Assembly: GCA_030641605.1 (NCBI GenBank)
Contig: DAOWHD010000001.1
Location: 1-8,278, forward strand
DNA length: 8,278 nucleotides
Direction: 5' to 3'
DNA from: Thermoplasmata archaeon
GTDB lineage: Archaea > Thermoplasmatota > E2 > DHVEG-1
Translations under genes and position numbers: made by a program
Notes under the pieces: generated by a model
Database searches by the model: none
Told to the model about the DNA's origin: nothing
Seen by the model: the letters and a program-made list of their open reading frames with translations, nothing else
Shown: piece by piece, positions 5,141 through 8,278 of the stretch
How the letters are laid out: every line of letters starts with the position of its first letter
Numbering within the stretch: position 1 is the first letter of the stretch

Positions 5141-6424
5141 TTATTCACCAACAAACCTGCCAAATCCTTCTCTTCCCAGCATTTCCTGATCTTCTATAAG
5201 CTTTTCTCCCTGGATAAAAATATGTGTTGGAAAAATCGCCGGCCAGTTTTCAAAGGGGGACCATTCGCACTTGGAATGAAGATTTTCTGATTTGATTTTA
5301 CAGGCTTTCTTGATATCCGCAACGATAAAATCTGCATCTCTACCAACTTCCAATTTACCTTTTGGTATGCCCAGAATCTCAGCAGGTTTTTCACAAACAA
5401 GATGGATCAACCGTTGAAAAGGTAGTTTTCCTTCTTTAGCCAAATATAAAAACAGAGGAAACATCGTTTCAACGCCCGGAATGCCAGATGGCGCATCATC
5501 AAATTCGACATCTTTTTCTTCCAGCGTATGCGGGGCATGATCTGATTCAATTATGTCGACCAGGCCAGTTCTAATACCATCAAATAATGCCTCTCTGTCA
5601 AAACTCGTTCTGATTGGGGGATTTACTTTGTAATGCGTTTGGCTTCTCGTGTTTTTTTCTATACCAAACAGCAAATGATGAGGAGTGGCGCCGCAACTGA
5701 TGTTTTCTGTTCTGTTTTTTAGTAACTCAAGCCCAGCATATGAAGAAAGATGACAGATATGTACCTTTAAATTTATGCCTCTAGTTGCTTCGATCACGTC
5801 ACTTATGGCTTTTTCTTCACATTTAGAAGGGCGGGAACGAAGATGGTCTGCAAGATTGTTTTCTTTTATACTGTGCCCATCAAGACACGCATCATCTTCG
5901 GCATGAATCAAAACGGGTTTATTTGTTGAAACTATCTCTTTGAATGCTTGTTTTAAGTTAATTGTATCAATCTGTAAAGAATTTGTAGTGCTACCCATAT
6001 AAATCTTAAAACCACTACATTGCTTTCCTAAATCAGCAATCCGCTTTATGTTGTCATTGGTAACACCTGCATAAATACCAAAATCTACAAAAGATTTTTT
6101 TTTCGCTAGATCAATCTTATCTGATAAGGCCTGTGGATTCGTTGTCTGTGGAATGGTATTGGGCATATCAAAAACACAGGAAATGCCACCAAAGGCCGCA
6201 GCCATCGACCCTGTGGAAAAATCTTCCTTATGCGTCATCCCAGGATCTCTGAAGTGAACGTGAAGATCTATACCTGCAGGAAGAATGAGTTTATGACCAA
6301 ATTTATAATGCTTATCTCCTTTCAGGATTTTTTTGATTGCAGAAATCTTACCATCAGTTACCCCTACACAGCAATCCTGGAAATCTCCGTCAACATATGC
6401 TTTTCCTTCAATCGTCAGATCCAT
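5141..6424 (-). CDS. pyrC: Dihydroorotase
   Basis: Dihydroorotase interconverts N-carbamoyl-aspartate and dihydroorotate, the third step of UMP synthesis. The 427-residue protein has the amidohydrolase fold: metal ligands His55 and His57 in DLHVHFRDPG (53-62), THKEDFSTGS and DMPNTIPQT, the putative carboxylated lysine in GFKIYMGSTT, His ligands in VLIHAED and HICHLSS, ATPHHLLF and NPPIR of the substrate site, and the catalytic Asp in ESDHAPHT. All are present, so it should be active; allantoinase is the main alternative by homology, but SDHAPHT and the overall length fit dihydroorotase. ATG 6424 overlaps the end of the AMMECR1 gene by 17 bases and has GAGGAG ten bases upstream; the TTG at 6427 is less likely. 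Confidence 0.95.
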   Translation of the reverse strand: MDLTIEGKAYVDGDFQDCCVGVTDGKISAIKKILKGDKHYKFGHKLILPAGIDLHVHFRDPGMTHKEDFSTGSMAAAFGGISCVFDMPNTIPQTTNPQALSDKIDLAKKKSFVDFGIYAGVTNDNIKRIADLGKQCSGFKIYMGSTTNSLQIDTINLKQAFKEIVSTNKPVLIHAEDDACLDGHSIKENNLADHLRSRPSKCEEKAISDVIEATRGINLKVHICHLSSYAGLELLKNRTENISCGATPHHLLFGIEKNTRSQTHYKVNPPIRTSFDREALFDGIRTGLVDIIESDHAPHTLEEKDVEFDDAPSGIPGVETMFPLFLYLAKEGKLPFQRLIHLVCEKPAEILGIPKGKLEVGRDADFIVADIKKACKIKSENLHSKCEWSPFENWPAIFPTHIFIQGEKLIEDQEMLGREGFGRFVGE

Positions 6425-7016
6425 CAAGATTTTTCTCCTCTATTTTTCCTTTTGGCTCAATCTCTGTAAAAATCTGCCCACTGAATTTATAGATTTTTGT
6501 TTGATCGTCGAACCATGCATCAATTAATAATCCAGCTTTCATGCAAGTATTTGACAAAAATTCCTCCTTGCCCCAGCCTTGCTCAACGGGCACCTGCGGT
6601 AAAAGCAGCCCCTTATAAAATCCCTGTTCTACAATGAGTCCATCTCTTCCAATTTCAATAGCAGAAAGATATTCTTTTGGCTGATTTACCTCAATCAGTT
6701 CCGGCTTTGTCAAAACTGTAACCTCAATAATTATTTTGTCAAGCTCACCTTCCACCAAAGGGGAAAATCTTGGATCTCTAGTCGCCGATTTTCCTGCTTC
6801 GACTATTGCTTTTTTTAATGGCATTATCGGTTGCGGTATTCCTATGCATCCTCTAAGATCGTGTGCTGGATAAGTATGGAGGGTTACAAAAACACCTAGT
6901 TCCTGATCGAATGTTTCTCCAATGTCAGACGACGATGTATTTTTATTCTTCACATATTCCTCTACAACATCTCTTGCAAATTGAACTGCTTTTCTTCCAT
7001 CTTCCAAACTAAGCAT
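6408..7016 (-). CDS. AMMECR1 family protein
   Basis: The 202-residue protein is a complete single AMMECR1 domain. Its signature LRGCIGIP is at 54-61, followed by ATRDPRFSPL (about 78-87), the strand IIIEVTVLTKPE and GRDGLIVEQGFYKGLLLPQVPVEQGW, with the usual WGKEEFLSNTCMKAGL near the C-terminus. The biochemical role is unknown; in other genomes the family is linked with Memo and a radical-SAM protein (AmmeMemoRadiSam), neither of which is in this window. It heads the leftward operon, and its last 17 bases overlap pyrC. No ribosome site precedes ATG 7016; a TATA-like box about 27 bases upstream suggests a leaderless message. Confidence 0.93.
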   Translation of the reverse strand: MLSLEDGRKAVQFARDVVEEYVKNKNTSSSDIGETFDQELGVFVTLHTYPAHDLRGCIGIPQPIMPLKKAIVEAGKSATRDPRFSPLVEGELDKIIIEVTVLTKPELIEVNQPKEYLSAIEIGRDGLIVEQGFYKGLLLPQVPVEQGWGKEEFLSNTCMKAGLLIDAWFDDQTKIYKFSGQIFTEIEPKGKIEEKNLDGSDD

Positions 7017-7036
7017 AATAAAAAGTATTTAGTCAC

Positions 7037-7050
7037 ATATTAAATAAAAT
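7037..7050 (-). promoter_or_regulatory. TATA-like box of the AMMECR1-pyrC-ubiX operon
   Basis: On the - strand ATTTTATTTAATAT lies about 21 to 34 bases before ATG 7016. Archaeal initiation about 26 bases from the box centre would start at or next to the ATG, which agrees with the absence of a ribosome site there. Its upstream side abuts the hairpin at 7051-7076. Confidence 0.55.
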
Positions 7051-7076
7051 TTGGTTAGGCGGGCATTCCTAACCAA
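7051..7076 (-). terminator. Perfect 9-bp hairpin followed by ATTTTATTT
   Basis: TTGGTTAGG and CCTAACCAA are perfect inverted repeats around an 8-base loop. In the - direction it begins seven bases beyond the surface-protein stop and runs into ATTTTATTT, so it looks like that gene's 3' end. Being next to the operon's TATA-like box, it could also be an operator. Confidence 0.6.
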
Positions 7077-7083
7077 GTATGTT

Positions 7084-8278
7084 TTATTCCTCGGATCGTG
7101 CCATCAAGATGTTAAAGGTTTTTGTTCCTTCTCCAATTTGTATCTCCAATTGATCAACGCAGGTGTAAGTAACATTTGTCCCGCTTTCGTTTATTTTCTG
7201 ATTAACAGTCACATTATATGACCCGGGCACTAGGCTAATCGAATACTGCCCAGTCGGATCAGACTTAGCCATAGCCTGCTGTGCAGTATTGTTCTCAACA
7301 GAACCATCTGGTAAGAACACTGCAGAAATGTTTCCGACATTAGTTCCAGTATCCTTGTTTTCTGTATTTCCACTTACTGATACATTGGCATAGTATATTG
7401 AAACATTAAAGATTGTCGTCTCATTTTCCCTAATGACAACATCCTGTGTTATTTCATAGCCTGGAAGTTTGGTAGCGTTTATCTGATAACCACCGGGGAC
7501 CAAGGATGTAAACGAATACCCTCCTGTTCCATCAGTTGTCAGTGAATCCACGGTTTTCGTTTCTCCTGTAAGTTTCGTGTAAAGAAGTGCAACATCTGCG
7601 TTATCCATTTCCTCGCCTGTATCGTACCGTCCATTGCCATCCTCATCGAAGTAAATTGTTCCTTCAACTGCACCTGGTTTTGGCTTGGATACGTTATGAC
7701 TCGTATTACCAGAATAGAGAAGTATAAGAGTATCCTCAATGAGGAAATCATTGGAATCAGTAGTCATAATCCTATAATAACCTGGCATTAAGTTAGAAGC
7801 ATTGTAACGTCCTGTCTCGTCGGTAGTTAATTCCCTATACATACTATAATCGTATTGCTGAGGTTGCCCATTGCTTGGATTTAACTTATCTATTCCCATC
7901 AATATTACGGTTGCATCTGGTAATGGTTCATCAACAGATGCGTTAAAAGCACTTTCATTATCCATATTGTTATACACATATCCTTTGATATTTGCAGGAT
8001 CAATTGAGATATTAACAAAACGATAATAATCTCCACCTCTGCGCATTGCTTCATCATCTGTAATAGGTGCTAACTCCATATCGCTGTTGAAAGTCACATT
8101 TTTCATTGCAAATGCTCTAGCACCAAGTTCTGGATATCTACGAACTTGAAGCGTTATGTTTCCAGCAGGAGCAATAACACTAAAATTCCCATTGGCTGTG
8201 TCATTTTTATCATGATCGATAGGTATCTCCATTCCATATTGAGTGATGTTTTTCTGAACTACTACCCGAAGGTTCTTG
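7084..8278 (-). CDS. Surface protein with Cna-B/SdrD/carboxypeptidase-regulatory-like repeats (C-terminal part)
   Basis: The frame is open to the window edge (first full codon 8277-8275) and ends with TAA at 7084-7086, so at least 397 C-terminal residues are seen and the N-terminus is missing. An internal ATG at 8232 is not a credible start because the frame continues upstream. Residue numbers count from the first visible codon. Repeated beta-sandwich units end in the pattern TTDxTGxYxxxxLxPGxY: about 97-170, 204-266 and 299-358, with a partial unit near 30-48. The second has FDEDGNGRYDTGEE (209-222), a Ca2+-binding SdrD-type loop. Twenty Asn-X-Ser/Thr sequons point to a secreted, N-glycosylated cell-surface protein. 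There is no C-terminal membrane segment, so anchoring must be N-terminal or absent. Confidence 0.85.
   Translation of the reverse strand, partial: KNLRVVVQKNITQYGMEIPIDHDKNDTANGNFSVIAPAGNITLQVRRYPELGARAFAMKNVTFNSDMELAPITDDEAMRRGGDYYRFVNISIDPANIKGYVYNNMDNESAFNASVDEPLPDATVILMGIDKLNPSNGQPQQYDYSMYRELTTDETGRYNASNLMPGYYRIMTTDSNDFLIEDTLILLYSGNTSHNVSKPKPGAVEGTIYFDEDGNGRYDTGEEMDNADVALLYTKLTGETKTVDSLTTDGTGGYSFTSLVPGGYQINATKLPGYEITQDVVIRENETTIFNVSIYYANVSVSGNTENKDTGTNVGNISAVFLPDGSVENNTAQQAMAKSDPTGQYSISLVPGSYNVTVNQKINESGTNVTYTCVDQLEIQIGEGTKTFNILMARSEE

Noticed and set aside
5194..5400. 68-residue - strand frame within pyrC
   Set aside because: It is an out-of-frame shadow of the conserved pyrC coding sequence.
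7539..7751. 70-residue - strand frame inside the surface protein
   Set aside because: It is an alternative frame of the repeat-containing coding sequence and has no independent support.

Overview
The window reads as a piece of an AT-rich archaeal chromosome, most likely euryarchaeal and perhaps Thermoplasmata-related (the phylum is a guess). The archaeal signs are a GMP synthetase split into separate ATPase and amidotransferase genes, an archaeal-type inositol monophosphatase/fructose-bisphosphatase, an AMMECR1 protein, GGTGA/GAGGT-type ribosome binding sites, a TATA-like box just upstream of an operon start, oligo-T ends, and a sequon-rich surface protein. No mobile element, CRISPR array, rRNA or tRNA was found.

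Left part (1-1008): the 3' end of a gene, possibly a small nucleotidyltransferase, then small-gene territory. It holds a 39-residue protein with two CxxC knuckles (+ strand, 203-322), a two-helix membrane miniprotein (- strand, 432-638), and about 370 bases with only weak, overlapping small reading frames and short A/T hairpins.

Centre-left (1009-3043, + strand): a compact purine operon, purE - guaAb - guaAa. PurE acts in IMP synthesis; the two GuaA subunits together convert XMP to GMP. Gaps are 9 and 7 bases and each downstream gene has its ribosome site at or over the preceding stop. An A/T hairpin with a T8 tract lies where this operon meets the opposing one.

Centre-right (3098-7016, - strand): an operon read from right to left: AMMECR1 - pyrC (dihydroorotase) - COG2426 membrane protein - IMPase/FBPase - a small frame broken at an A6 run - ubiX (flavin prenyltransferase). 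Genes overlap or lie 3 to 39 bases apart. The likely promoter is a TATA-like box about 27 bases before the AMMECR1 ATG, suggesting a leaderless transcript. The operon mixes pyrimidine synthesis, sugar or inositol phosphate metabolism and prenyl-FMN supply.

Right edge (7084-8278, - strand): the C-terminal part of a large secreted or surface protein built of Cna-B/SdrD/carboxypeptidase-regulatory-like beta domains with 20 N-glycosylation sequons. It ends in a perfect 9-bp hairpin that also abuts the AMMECR1 promoter. The most interesting items are the frameshifted small gene inside the pyrC-ubiX operon, the zinc-knuckle miniprotein followed by an amber-interrupted open frame, and the disordered small frames before purE.
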